Below, piece after piece: positions 55,130 through 64,000 of a stretch of 64,000 nucleotides of DNA; position 1 is the stretch's first letter, and the number at the start of each line of letters is the position of its first letter. A model generated the notes under the pieces. That model saw only the letters and a list, made by a program, of their open reading frames with translations. It searched no databases and had not been told where the DNA came from. Made by a program: the position numbers and the translations under genes. The stretch spans positions 30,001-94,000 of the forward strand of contig JAFEUB010001560.1 of NCBI GenBank assembly GCA_024529925.1. The letters run 5' to 3'. Source of the DNA: Ophthalmolycus amberensis (Eukaryota; Chordata; Actinopteri; Perciformes; Zoarcidae).

Positions 55130-56666
55130 CAATTTGTAAAAGATAAGTGGTCATGCAGTTTGAAATATTTTTGAAAAAGTGTGTTGGTAGAATATCCAAG
55201 CAGCAGGAGGATGACTTCAGATGTTGTATAATGTCTTCTAGGCTTCTACGGTCGATTGAATGAAATTGTGTCATGATATTTGAATGGATGTGATTCAGAG
55301 ATCGGGACAACACATATCCTGTGGTTGGTGTGGAGGCACTGACTGCTTGTCTAATTTTCTGAATTTTGTCAGTAAAAAAGGAGGCAAATTGATTGCATGC
55401 CCAGGTGGATTGGAGCTCAGCAGCTACCGACACTGGAGGGTTTGTTAGCCTGTCGACGGTAGCAAATAAGGCGCGTGTATTGTTCTTGTTTTTGGTTATG
55501 ATGTCAGAGAAGAATGACTGCCTTGCATTTCTAAGTTCCAAATTATAATTGCGAAGTCTCTCTTTATAGATGTCACAGTGAACCTGGAGATTAGTTTTTC
55601 GCCACCTGCGCTCAGCTTTCCAACACTCTCGTTTCTCTATTTTGACCAGCGTAGCATTTCTCCAAGGAGATCTTTGCTTACCCGAGACAACCTTCACTTT
55701 AGTGGTTGCAATGGCATCAATAATATTTTTAACTTTAAAATTGAAGCCATCCACAAGCTCATTGACTGAGAGGCAAGAGAGGGCTGGTGTGGAGGAGAAC
55801 TTCTGAATAAATAGTTCACTGGTGTTTTCAGAGATGTAACGCTTTGTCACAACCTTGGTTTGGACATTTGTGTGCAAGGAGATTGCACTCTCAAAGAAAA
55901 CACAGAAATGATCAGAGAGTGCAACATCAGTCACAGCGACCTTGGAAATGTTTACACCTTTGGTGATGATTAGGTCCAGAGTGTGCCCCCTGTTGTGGGT
56001 GGGTCCTGTCACATGCTGAGTCAGATCATAGTTATCAAGGACACCACATAGTTCTATAGACTCTCTGTCCTGGGGATTATCAACATGGATATTAAAATCA
56101 CCAACAATAACAACACAGTCAAAATCAATACAGATTACAGACAGCAGTTCAGTAAACTCATCAAAGAAGGTTGCACAGTATTTAGGCGGTCTGTAAATGT
56201 TTAGGAATAAAGCTTGAGTGGAATTCAGAGCCACATATTCAAAAGAACTAAAATGACCAAAGGACATCTGCTTGCATTGAAGAGAATCATTAAATAAAAT
56301 AGCAACTCCACCTCCTTTCTCATGCGCTCTTGTTTCACTCATGAAACTGAAGTTGTGAGGTGTTGATTCAATAAGAACAGCTGCACTGTTATCTTGATTT
56401 AACCAAGTTTCAGTTAAAAACAAATTGTCCAGTTTGTGCCTAACAATAAAATCATTGATTAAAAATGTTTTTCCTGACAGAGACCTGACATTTAATAAAG
56501 CTAAGTTTAATGTGGTTAAAGCTTTCTTTGCCCAATTTATTTGGACAGGCTGACGAGGAATGTATGCTAAGTTTGATAAGTTTGCAGGTTTACTATTGTT
56601 TCTTCGCAGCCTCACCTTTCTTTTTCTATAAACTTGCAGGACAGGAATTGAGAAGGCTAGCTGCAT
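55130..56666 (-). CDS. L2 LINE endonuclease part
   Basis: About 500 codons. The apurinic-like endonuclease shows LNLALLNVRSLSGK (start, catalytic Asn), LFLTETWLN (catalytic Glu), VVIVGDFNIHVD (Asp-Asn), and LDLIIT...VALSDHFCVFF (terminal Asp-His). These match the EEP endonuclease that nicks target DNA for target-primed reverse transcription. A linker follows (KRECWKAERRWRKT, FFSDIITKNKNNTRALFATV). Before 55130 a probable one-base insertion shifts away from the RT frame. Confidence 0.85.
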
Positions 56667-56945
56667 ACAGGGCCCCGACTTTTCCTGGAGAGAGTCATTG
56701 GTGTCATTAGCCTTGTAGCCTGGACCCAGAAGATATCAATTATTTCCTTTATCAGGTAGGGGAGACAGAGGATGGTTGTGGAACCGTCGAGGAGTGGGGC
56801 GAGGAGTGTGTTTGGTTCCAGCAATGACCAGCTCTTTCATGTGGTCAGTGAACTCCAGGTGGGGGGAGGATGGGGAGAGTGTGAGAGAGGATGTAGTGGC
56901 TCCTGAGAACACCCCTCTGGCTGTAGTAGATAATTGTCCAGGCTA

Positions 56946-57152
56946 ATCTACTGAGGTATGTGTGATGCAGCAGCTCAGTCTTTTGCCAGAAGGATGGTCG
57001 GCTACAGGACACTGACAGGAAAGTTGTTCACACTTTTATTAATCTTAACCTAATTTTCCTTGATTGCGTGCACTCAACCTAGAAATATAAAGTAGGCCAA
57101 AACGAGTGTCTTTATTGCTCATATCATGATATTACTTTAAAGAACTGGGAAA
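56946..57152. other. Spacer between L2 and BED-hAT
   Basis: Short AT-rich flank; nothing recognised. Confidence 0.5.
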
Positions 57153-57580
57153 CAGGGGGTCACGATGACTTCGATACAATACCTGCCATAAGTATCACGA
57201 TACCTGATACTTACGATACGATACCAGAATTCGATACAATACCACAAATACGATACGATACCGGTATATTTATCTGTAATAGTAATAAATAAAACATCTG
57301 TACGGGTCCCTTTTTTACCAGCTTGTTCCTGCCCAGCTTTTTGAACACTTAACAAATGGCATTAATATTAGTATTAGCAAGATATTAATGAAAACTACAT
57401 GGTGCCATGATTGCTGCTGACTCTGCTGGCATCTGTTTGACTGTCTGTGGGAGTGGGTGGATAAACAATGCTTAATTTACTTGCATAGTGAGTTTGATAT
57501 TTTCACTTGATATTTGATCTTAATTCATGGAATAATTATTTTACCTTAACTAAAATTAAAAATAATTAGCTCAAGATCCA

Positions 57581-58269
57581 TGTTATGGGAAAATATGTCA
57601 TAGTCTTATTTTTAGGGTTAAAGCCAGGTGTCTTGTTATCTGGTTATCTTGTGAATTGTTATCTTGTGCATTGTTTCTGTCTTCAAAGATGGATCACACA
57701 GAGGGTCTTGATTACGGTATCTTCCTTTAGGAGCATTAGCTGAAGGGCATGACCCTCCTTAGCCATTTATGATGTGTGATAGTAAACAGGCTTTTTTCAG
57801 TCTCTGCAATACTGTGACTTAACTCTTTGACCAGGTCACAGTGACATCAAAGGAAGCATCTGGCTGGGGGTACCCATGGTTTATTGTGGGGCAAACTGAT
57901 AACAAAGGGATTTGTAAACAGGCCATAAAGCGCCTTCAGGTTATCGTAAAGACAGGATACTAAGCTTCAAAGGAAAACACTGCTTTGACTGTTTTCCTCT
58001 TCTGTCCTCTTTTGTTTATTCTTGTTTGCGAACCAAGATAACAGCATGCTGGCTGATTTGAGTATAAATGTCCATGCATTTAACTGTGTCGTCAGAGCAC
58101 CTCTAGCAGATGACGGAGATGTGTCTGTGAGACAGTGCTCTCTTCGCTTGCAAGCGGAATAAATTGACTATTACAACTTTGATCGTTCATCCAGACTCTG
58201 TTTCATTTGACATTGATAAGAAACATTTTACACTCTTCTCCCGACTATTCATAGAAATATTCCACAACA
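57581..58269 (+). repeat. 5' LTR, 689 bp
   Basis: TGTTATGGGAAA...TTCCACAACA. GAGTATAAATG near 58059 is a TATA-like box and GCGGAATAAATTGAC near 58154 the poly(A) signal; the spacing fits a normal U3-R-U5 layout. Confidence 0.92.
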
Positions 58270-58410
58270 ATTTGGCGTTGTCGGCAGGATAACAGTGACT
58301 CTGACAGTTTTGTGAAAACCTCACGGTGACAACACAAGCAAGACTGCTCACACAAACCAGTTGCTCGGGTGAATTCCATACAAACCTGGTGGCTGTTGCA
58401 CTCTTTCACC

Positions 58411-58668
58411 ATGGAACGACAACGCCCCTGGAGCCCACTGAGGAGAGTGGGAGGGACTCGTTTCACTTATTGTTTATTTGTGGTCATTGGGTTATGTTTT
58501 TTATTACCTCTTCTTTTATGGCACCACAAACAGATGAAGAGCAACCACGACCAGCGCAACAACACGACTTTTGACTCAGACAATGACAACTCAACGACGC
58601 ATAACAGTACCAGACGCACCGCAGTAAAAAACTTGAAACATGATCTCAGCTCTTCGCCAGACAGCTGA
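58411..58668 (+). CDS. Small predicted membrane protein in compact LTR element
   Basis: 85 codons starting ACCATGG (good initiation context). A short basic and Trp-containing N-terminus (ERQRPWSPLRR) precedes a strongly hydrophobic stretch at about residues 20-36 (CLFVVIGLCFLLPLLLW), then a hydrophilic Asn/Thr-rich tail with several N-x-T/S sites. This is the layout of a signal-anchored protein or an envelope-leader-like peptide. No homology can be claimed by eye; it may be the remnant of an env start. Confidence 0.35.
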   Translation: MERQRPWSPLRRVGGTRFTYCLFVVIGLCFLLPLLLWHHKQMKSNHDQRNNTTFDSDNDNSTTHNSTRRTAVKNLKHDLSSSPDS

Positions 58669-58670
58669 CT

Positions 58671-58835
58671 ATGTATTGTCGTGTGGCAACTAACGACCAA
58701 CAACTTGACCTGTTTCCTATTACTGACTATGAGGACGACTTTGACAGCGACACTGACTCCTTTGATGATTTTGATGCGCAGGTAATTATATTGCCTGCTA
58801 CATTTATGGGATCTTTTATCAGTTATCTCACATGA
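58671..58835 (+). CDS. Small acidic peptide ORF
   Basis: 54 codons beginning 3 bp after the preceding stop: MYCRVATND, then an Asp-rich run (DYEDDFDSDTDSFDDFD), then GCGCAG|GTAATT, which looks like a splice donor. The function is unknown; acidic character may be chance. Confidence 0.25.
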   Translation: MYCRVATNDQQLDLFPITDYEDDFDSDTDSFDDFDAQVIILPATFMGSFISYLT

Positions 58836-58941
58836 TGTATTTTCAAATCATATTTTTGGGTAATACTTCTGTTGTTATTAAAATGTCCTTATAACATATT
58901 TTTACTATATTGTGTGATTACTATATAATCAAAGAGTGGAA

Positions 58942-59638
58942 TGTTATGGGAAAATATGTCATAGTCTTATTTTTAGGGTTAAAGCCAGGTGTCTTGTTAT
59001 CTGGTTATCTTGTGAATTGTTATCTTGTGCATTGTTTCTGTCTTCAAAGATGGATCACACAGAGGGTCTTGATTACGGTATCTTCCTTTAGGAGCATTAG
59101 CTGAAGGGCATGACCCTCCTTAGCCATTTATGATGTGTGATAGTAAACAGGCTTTTTCCAGTCTCTGCAATACTGTGACTTAACTCTTTGACCAGGTCAC
59201 AGTGACATCAAAGGAAGCATCTGGCTGGGGGTACCCATGGTTTATTGTGGGGCAAACTGATAACAAAGGGATTTGTAAACAGGCCATAAAGCGCCTTCAG
59301 GTTATCGTAAAGACAGGATACTAAGCTTCAAAGGAAAACACTGCTTTGACTGTTTTCCTCTTCTGTCCTCTTTTGTTTATTCTTGTTTGCGAACCAAGAT
59401 AACAGCATGCTGGCTGATTTGAGTATAAATGTCCATGCATTTAACTGTGTCGTCAGAGCACCTCTAGCAGATGACGGAGATGTGTCTGTGAGACAGTGCT
59501 CTCTTCGCTTGCAAGCGGAATAAATTGACTATTACAACTTTGATCGTTCATCCAGACTCATTCATTTGACATCATTTGACATTGATAAGAAACATTTTAC
59601 ACTCTTCTCCCGACTATTCATAGAAATATTCCACAACA
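58942..59638 (+). repeat. 3' LTR, 697 bp
   Basis: Same as the 5' LTR apart from a CATTCATTTGACAT indel region near 59560 and an isolated substitution near 59157. Confidence 0.92.
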
Positions 59639-59733
59639 TCCACCCTCAGGCTCCACCAGCATGTAGCCATTTTGCATCAATTGTGTTTCATTTAGTACAC
59701 TTTTGTGTACATTGTGACCTCATGATCATATAG

Positions 59734-60431
59734 CAGGGGTCTTAAACTAAAATTCCAATAAAGTAATTCATTTCAGAAAAATTAATTTCACTGAATTGTC
59801 CTGCAGCTTTAAATTCAGTTCATTCAGGTGTGAATTGATGTCAATAAAAAGCCACAATATTATATGTTTGTCTTCTAAAAAGATAAATCAGTGAGCATGG
59901 ACTTTATCTGTGGTTATTAAACCACTTGTTTCAGCTCTATCCTCTCTGTTGACATCATTGGACAGTGAACTCATGCGTTAGGATTCTGATCATTTTGGGC
60001 TCTTAGGTTTATTTTCTGTCTTCATTTAGATGTGAGTGGGTATGTTTGCTCAAAAGAGTTGTGCTTTGTCTCGTTGTGCGCTTCATTTTCCGCTTTTATC
60101 AATAGTTATGGTTTCTGAATATATGAGACATACTGGTTTTAACTGCCTGTGGGAAGAATTGACATACAAGAGTCTGTTCATTCATGCTTATAAATTATAT
60201 TCTCTCTGAACACGTTTCTCTTTTTGGAGAGTCATGTGAGATAACTTCTCTGATTAGCGCAATTTTCCTGCTCTTGTTTCTATTTCCTCGTCTCTCCTCC
60301 GTGTGTCCCGGTGTGTGTAAACCTCACTCAGTCAGGAAACTTGTCAGAATACCGGTAGTCACATTTGATTGGCTGAGCTGCATCACATGATGTGATTTAC
60401 AACGCATTGGTCGGCGTGTTAGAGACCCCTG
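59734..60431. mobile_element. hAT MITE, 698 bp
   Basis: Ends CAGGGGTCTTAAAC and TTAGAGACCCCTG with perfect 8-bp duplications TCATATAG (59726-59733 and 60432-60439). Internal 60137-60420 matches 32790-33030 of the element at 32270 (for example ATTATATTCTCTCTGAACACG), though the outer termini differ. Confidence 0.9.
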
Positions 60432-60543
60432 TCATATAGGCTTGTCCTCAAACTAGGCTAAGGCTACTCGTGTTAGCTGTCTATGGGTGAGCTTGGGGGT
60501 GTTCATGTTTGTAATCACATTTGCTTACCTGTCGTTGTTTGAA

Positions 60544-60790
60544 CTCTTTAAAAAGTTTGGGGTGTCTGTCTGAAAGGTGCTTTGCCATGTTAGACGTGTT
60601 GCCTCACTTGGTCTGTGTGGCTTTGAAACACGTTTCGCAGACGGGTCTCTGTAGGTCAGTGGGCTTTCCTTCAATGTCTGCAATATAGCCAAAGTACTTC
60701 CAGACGATACTTCTGGCATCTTGTTTTTCAACAAGCCGAGGATGGTCGGCAAAAGCTCCTGCCATGTCTCCCCCGCTGTGAGTGCGCGCT
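60544..60790 (-). pseudogene. BED-finger exon of the host hAT
   Basis: Minus-strand codons read SIVWKYFGYIADIEGKPTDL, then RPVCETCFKATQTK, a TGA, GNTSNMAKHLSDRHPKLF, with C-x2-C and H-x4-H zinc ligands. An AGACAACGACAG|GTAAGC donor-like site ends the exon. The TGA interrupts the finger, so the copy is dead. Confidence 0.75.
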
Positions 60791-60993
60791 GCCTGTTGCT
60801 GTGTGAGCGCTGGGCAGCCCCGCCCCCTTGCAGTCAATGCCTGCAGGCAGCATGGCAGGGAGCGGAGCAGTGAGTGCGCTCTGATCGTGCGCTATTTTAA
60901 TAAAGTATCGATCCTAAAAATCTGCAAAATCGTATCGTTTTTAACGTACAGGTACCGCGGTACCTTTTTAGTATCGATACACCGTGCAACCCT

Positions 60994-61020
60994 AGGGAAA
61001 CATCACCTTCACTATGCTTG
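60994..61020. other. Right flank of BED-hAT
   Basis: AGGGAAACATC repeats part of the left flank (CTGGGAAAC), a possible weak target duplication. Confidence 0.35.
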
Positions 61021-61530
61021 GTTGATCGTATGGCTAGTTGCAGCCGCCTGGAGCAGATCTTTCTCAAGCATCTCACCCAGATTAGGCAGTGCTGGAATAG
61101 GAGTGTGGATGGGGTTCACAAACCTCTCGGAGTTGGCTCTTATGTCTTGTGGCAACTTAGTTAAGAGGCGTGATACATGTCAGTAACTCCGTCCAGCCCT
61201 AGCCTCCCAACTAGTGCAATATGCTCAAGGGTGCTCGGACTTATGACTTGAATGCTCTGATGTCACAACTCTTAATGTTGGGTACATCCTTCTGAATGGA
61301 GATACAGTATGCTTCAAGGTCAGCTGTTGAGGTTGACCATTTCATTGAGTGGTCTCATGGTACGCTGAATAGGCAGTGCTTCTCTACATTTCAGGTTGTT
61401 AGTCAGTATCTGGAACTTAAAGCGCTCTGGAGCATCAAGTGGGAGTATATTGTCCAAAGCGTACTTCAAACTTTTGAACTCACATGGGTCCTCGTGTGCA
61501 AAGTCTAGGAGTGTTTGCTTAGGTCAACAG
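61021..61530 (-). pseudogene. Retroelement gag-like remnant
   Basis: Minus-strand pieces read FKSLKYALDNILPLDAPERF, KFQILTNNLK, and in another frame RLLTKLPQDIRANSERFVNP followed by LPNLGEMLEKDLL. The pattern resembles Gag of fish BEL/Pao-type or related LTR elements as I recall them. Stops and frameshifts throughout; no LTR found. Confidence 0.4.
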
Positions 61531-62935
61531 GTGTCTACCTGTTGGTGTCTGCCAAATGGTGGCTGGGTCTGAGGCCGCTCAGCTGGTTATCAGGACCATA
61601 ATAGCTGCCATAGCCATCAGCGGGACATAAGGGATTCTCAGGGCAGCTTCTATGAGCAGGAGGTTGATGGTTACCATGGCACCATTGTAGCAATTATCAC
61701 AATGTGCTCTTAGACTAGGCTGTCGATAAGACTTAGCAGGCAGATGGCGCCATATGGAGGGCGGAAGCTGTCATCTATGTGTTATGACTGTTATCTATGA
61801 TCAAGCCGGTGGAGGATGTCATCATGGCGATGTCCAGTTGGTCATTTTCCTCTCTCATGCTATGAATATATCTTAGAACATTAGTGCACACCAATACACA
61901 CATGCACACTCATCGATTTAAAACATGTGCACACAACTATGCCCATGGCCTTGTGTGCAGAGCCACGTGCATACCCAAATGCACACCTATACCCATGTGC
62001 TCATCAATTTACAATATTGATCAATGAAAAACATAGTTGACAGAAGTAAATACTTGAATCAACTCATTGCATGTCAACCTAGAACAACAGGAGAACAACA
62101 TTTGGCACTCAAGTTAATTCAGCTAAAGAAGTTGTATGTGACAATATAAGCAACAGAAAAAAGGAATATACAAAATCTACATAGCAATCAAGCAACAGTA
62201 TGTAGGCAACAGAGGGGGGTCCAGGCCTAATATTTTCCAAATGAGTTTTCATGTCTTATTCATTGTCACAATGAGCTTATGCAAATACGTTAGTTTGACT
62301 GCCGGGGGAGAGAGGTGAGAACTAAAGTTAATCTGCGATACCCCTGTGACGACGGTGAAGAAGGCGTTTGTAATGGAAAAACACCCATTTATTTGTTTTT
62401 CTAAATGTTACTCTTATCACTGTGATAATAGAGGCATGTGCAGAATAGTAATATAGGACAAGTCAGAGCAGGAGGGAAACATATACACAATGATGGAATA
62501 ATTCAAATGTTGGATTTTATTTTATCAGCAGTTTGGTTAATAACACTATCCTGCGGCTTGTTAGCACTGAGGAGTTTGATCTGTCTACAGTATGACAGAA
62601 CACTGATGTTACTGCTGAATGCAAGTTTGGATTGGCTGTATAGAAATAAGATATCTATCTGTGTGGACAGATATTGGAACAGTAATAATATAATGAATTA
62701 GACCAAAGGTCATGAAAATCTTGAACAGCATATCATCTTGGACATTGCAAACCCTGATTTTCAAGACCTTTGGCTTAAAATGATAGTATTTGATGGTTAG
62801 TGCACACTTGATATGTTTATCAGGTCTGAAAAGCAGACTGCTTTTATTTGACTAAAAGTCTACAGAGTAGCACTTTACTCTATCTCTCCAGGCATTTACT
62901 AATAATCAGCTGTCGGATGATATTACACATTTTAA
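61531..62935. other. Non-coding, unclassified
   Basis: Near 61870-62000 CACACC/ATGCACAC motifs alternate imperfectly. The frame near 62438-62701 has no family motif. The gag-like remnant may extend to about 61830. Confidence 0.45.
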
Positions 62936-63047
62936 AACCTCTTAAGCACACGCCCCCGAATTTGGGGGCTCTGGGGGGGAGGGGGGCTCATAAGTAGCGT
63001 CCAGAAATTGCGAAATCCTGGCCAGAAATCTGCGTTATGTGTGCTTT

Positions 63048-63200
63048 AGGGCTGGGCGGTATACCGGTTCAACCGGTATACCGGTTTCAATTTCCCTTAC
63101 GATATGAATTTTTCATATACCGTCACACAGCCGAAACAACTTCTGTTGCTCTTCAACAGGCAGCAAAATATATTGTTCGCTGCTAGGAGTGCTACGGACG
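63048..63200 (+). repeat. hAT-like MITE end, interrupted by SINE
   Basis: GGGCTGGGCGGTATACCGGTTCAACCGGTATACCGG shows internal palindromes and a terminus type common in fish hAT MITEs. The matching other end was not identified; sequence after the SINE may be its continuation. Confidence 0.5.
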
Positions 63201-63457
63201 GGGGCGACCGTGGCGCACTGGGTTAAGAGGTCGTCTGGGAACCGGAAGGTCAACGGTTCGATCCCCGACTGGGACGTGTCACGTGTCTAAGTGTACCTGA
63301 GCAATACACTGAACCCCCGGCTCCCCGGGCGCCAATCAATGTCAGCCCACTTCTCCCTATATACAGGGATGGGTCAAATGCAGTAGTCAAATTTCGTGTA
63401 TGTGTAAAAATGTATATGACAATAAAAATGGTTTCTTCTTCTTCTTCTTCTTCTTCC
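63201..63457 (+). mobile_element. tRNA-derived SINE
   Basis: The head GGGGCGACCGTGGCGCACTGGG contains an A-box (TGGCGCACTGG) and GGTTCGATCCC near 63255 is the B-box, both RNA polymerase III promoter parts. A tRNA-unrelated body ends in CAATAAAAATGG and a (TTC)n tail. Orientation is +. Confidence 0.85.
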
Positions 63458-63900
63458 TATAATGACGTCAGCATTACATGCCGCTCAGTGTCCATGTACA
63501 GGCTCTGCCGTGAGTTGCAGAGTGTGCTGTGATTGGTCAGTGGGCGAGCACGTGACTATCGTGAAATGAAACTTAACAGCCAGCAGAGGCTGATGGGTAG
63601 TGAATCACATCACGTGATGCAGCTCAGCCAATCAAAATGCATTCTGACTGAGTTGAGCTGCACCATGATAGAGGGTGCTGAGCCAAGGAAAGACATTGCA
63701 GAGCAGTACGTTCAACGTTCAATTTGTGAAAGTAAAATCCTATGATACTCTCTTTGGTTTGCGACTTATCATTAAGGAATGACGGTGGATCCCACAGCCA
63801 GACCAGCTGAGAACATTATATTTTCCTGAATTTAGGCTTTTGCATTTTCTAAATGCTCTAGCATTATTCAAACGACTCATACATAGTTACAGCCTTAAAA
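63458..63900. other. Repeat-derived sequence
   Basis: 63592-63660 is the reverse of the block GATTGGCTGAGCTGCATCACGTGATGTGATT found in 32980-33015 and 60368-60400. The 70-codon frame here is part of this repeat. Confidence 0.5.
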
Positions 63901-64000
63901 ACGAATAGAAGCTGTGGCGCCATAATGTGGTTATAAGGTGGTATTTCAGCTGCAGGACAGCAGTGAAGGCCCAGGTATAAAATGCACGGCCCGCCACTGC
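63901..64000 (-). mobile_element. hAT terminus, cut by window end
   Basis: In reverse it reads GCAGTGGCGGGCCGTGCATTTTATACC..., matching the terminus at 50732-50800. Transposition end and target duplication lie beyond the window. Confidence 0.75.

Larger units (their letters stand above)
53471..56945 (-). mobile_element. L2-type LINE, nearly complete
   Basis: The minus strand carries an end-of-ORF1-like segment, endonuclease and reverse transcriptase. After the RT stop comes a 240-bp 3' UTR ending in AAGCACTTTGAA...TGCTATACAAATAAACTTGCC and four to five TTGCC units (AAGGC on +), as in L2 tails. The 5' end is uncertain. One frameshift near 55120 separates endonuclease and RT; otherwise the frames are long and open, so the copy is relatively young. 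Confidence 0.85.
57581..59638 (+). mobile_element. Compact LTR element, 2.06 kb, near-identical LTRs
   Basis: Two LTRs of 689 and 697 bp (one substitution and a small indel noticed) flank only 672 bp of internal sequence. The 4-bp duplication TCCA lies at 57577-57580 and 59639-59642. No gag, protease, RT or integrase is present, so it depends on another element. LTR ends resemble the LTR at 22248-22718, which is followed by a tRNA-Leu-like primer site. Here the site reads TTTGGCGTTGTCGGCAGGAT. Confidence 0.9.
57153..60993 (-). mobile_element. BED-type hAT, host of two nested insertions
   Basis: The left end CAGGGGGTCACGATGACTTCGATAC and the reverse of the right end (AGGGTTGCACGGTGTATCGATAC) are similar, and GGGAAA occurs just outside each. 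Both ends carry ATCGATAC/CGATACGATACC motifs. An LTR element (57581-59638) and a hAT MITE (59734-60431) are inserted inside. The minus strand keeps a BED-finger exon at 60544-60790. Confidence 0.55.

Noticed and set aside
63201..63275. Functional tRNA gene
   Set aside because: A and B boxes are present but the tail and (TTC)n show a SINE; no clean acceptor stem is visible.
1..64000. Bacterial-type systems (operons, CRISPR, toxin-antitoxin, phage defence)
   Set aside because: Introns, SINE, LINE, hAT and vertebrate gene families show a fish nuclear genome; no such system is present.

Overview
The window looks like a teleost fish chromosome segment. Evidence: vertebrate genes split by GT-AG introns, long TG/TA/CA microsatellites, a tRNA-derived SINE, and a dense mix of fish-type mobile elements (hAT, Harbinger-like, Ty3/Gypsy, DIRS/Ngaro, L2, Tx1-like). 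There are no operons, CRISPR arrays or other prokaryotic features. Two host genes are visible, both on the + strand.

Region 1 (about 1.3-12.4 kb) holds the last five exons of an ADAMTS17-like secreted protein: four thrombospondin type-1 repeats and a terminal PLAC module. Its introns hold a Gypsy-type element with gag-protease but no pol (4307-7017), a foldback element with inverted Harbinger-like gene fragments (about 7795-8960), a Tx1-like LINE fragment and a hAT-like MITE (10345-10815). The first visible exon has a (TG)n acceptor and a duplicated donor. A possible 27-nt in-frame microexon lies before the PLAC exon.

Region 2 (12.4-25.5 kb) is intergenic. It holds LINE fragments, a 25-bp-TIR element, a hAT deletion derivative with perfect 8-bp target duplication, a 569-bp tandem duplication, a Gypsy pol remnant followed by an LTR, and a BED-type hAT pseudogene.

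Region 3 (25.56-29.02 kb) holds two coding exons of MINAR1 (KIAA1024), a NOTCH2-binding, largely disordered membrane protein. They give 762 codons, starting at a strong initiator context. The C-terminal exon with the membrane anchor is not seen. The remaining 35 kb is therefore probably MINAR1 intron, or intergenic if the gene ends differently.

Region 4 (29-64 kb) is built mostly of nested transposons. In order: a minus-strand DIRS/Ngaro element interrupted by two hAT elements; a BED-hAT pseudogene; a decayed minus-strand multi-exon gene of a fish SAMD3-like multicopy family; a nearly intact young Gypsy element (43081-47873) with identical 5-bp target duplications; a ZMYM1-type hAT fragment; an L2 LINE with one frameshift (53471-56945); a BED-hAT (about 57153-60993) hosting a young compact LTR element with two small ORFs and a further MITE; a minus-strand gag-like remnant; and a SINE inside a MITE.

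Pairing ADAMTS17-like with MINAR1 mirrors the human ADAMTS19-MINAR2 pair, which suggests ancestral linkage. The least-explained element is the short LTR element at 57581-59638, whose internal region encodes a small predicted membrane protein and an acidic peptide. Calls rest on reading the sequence and recalling families; no searches were run.
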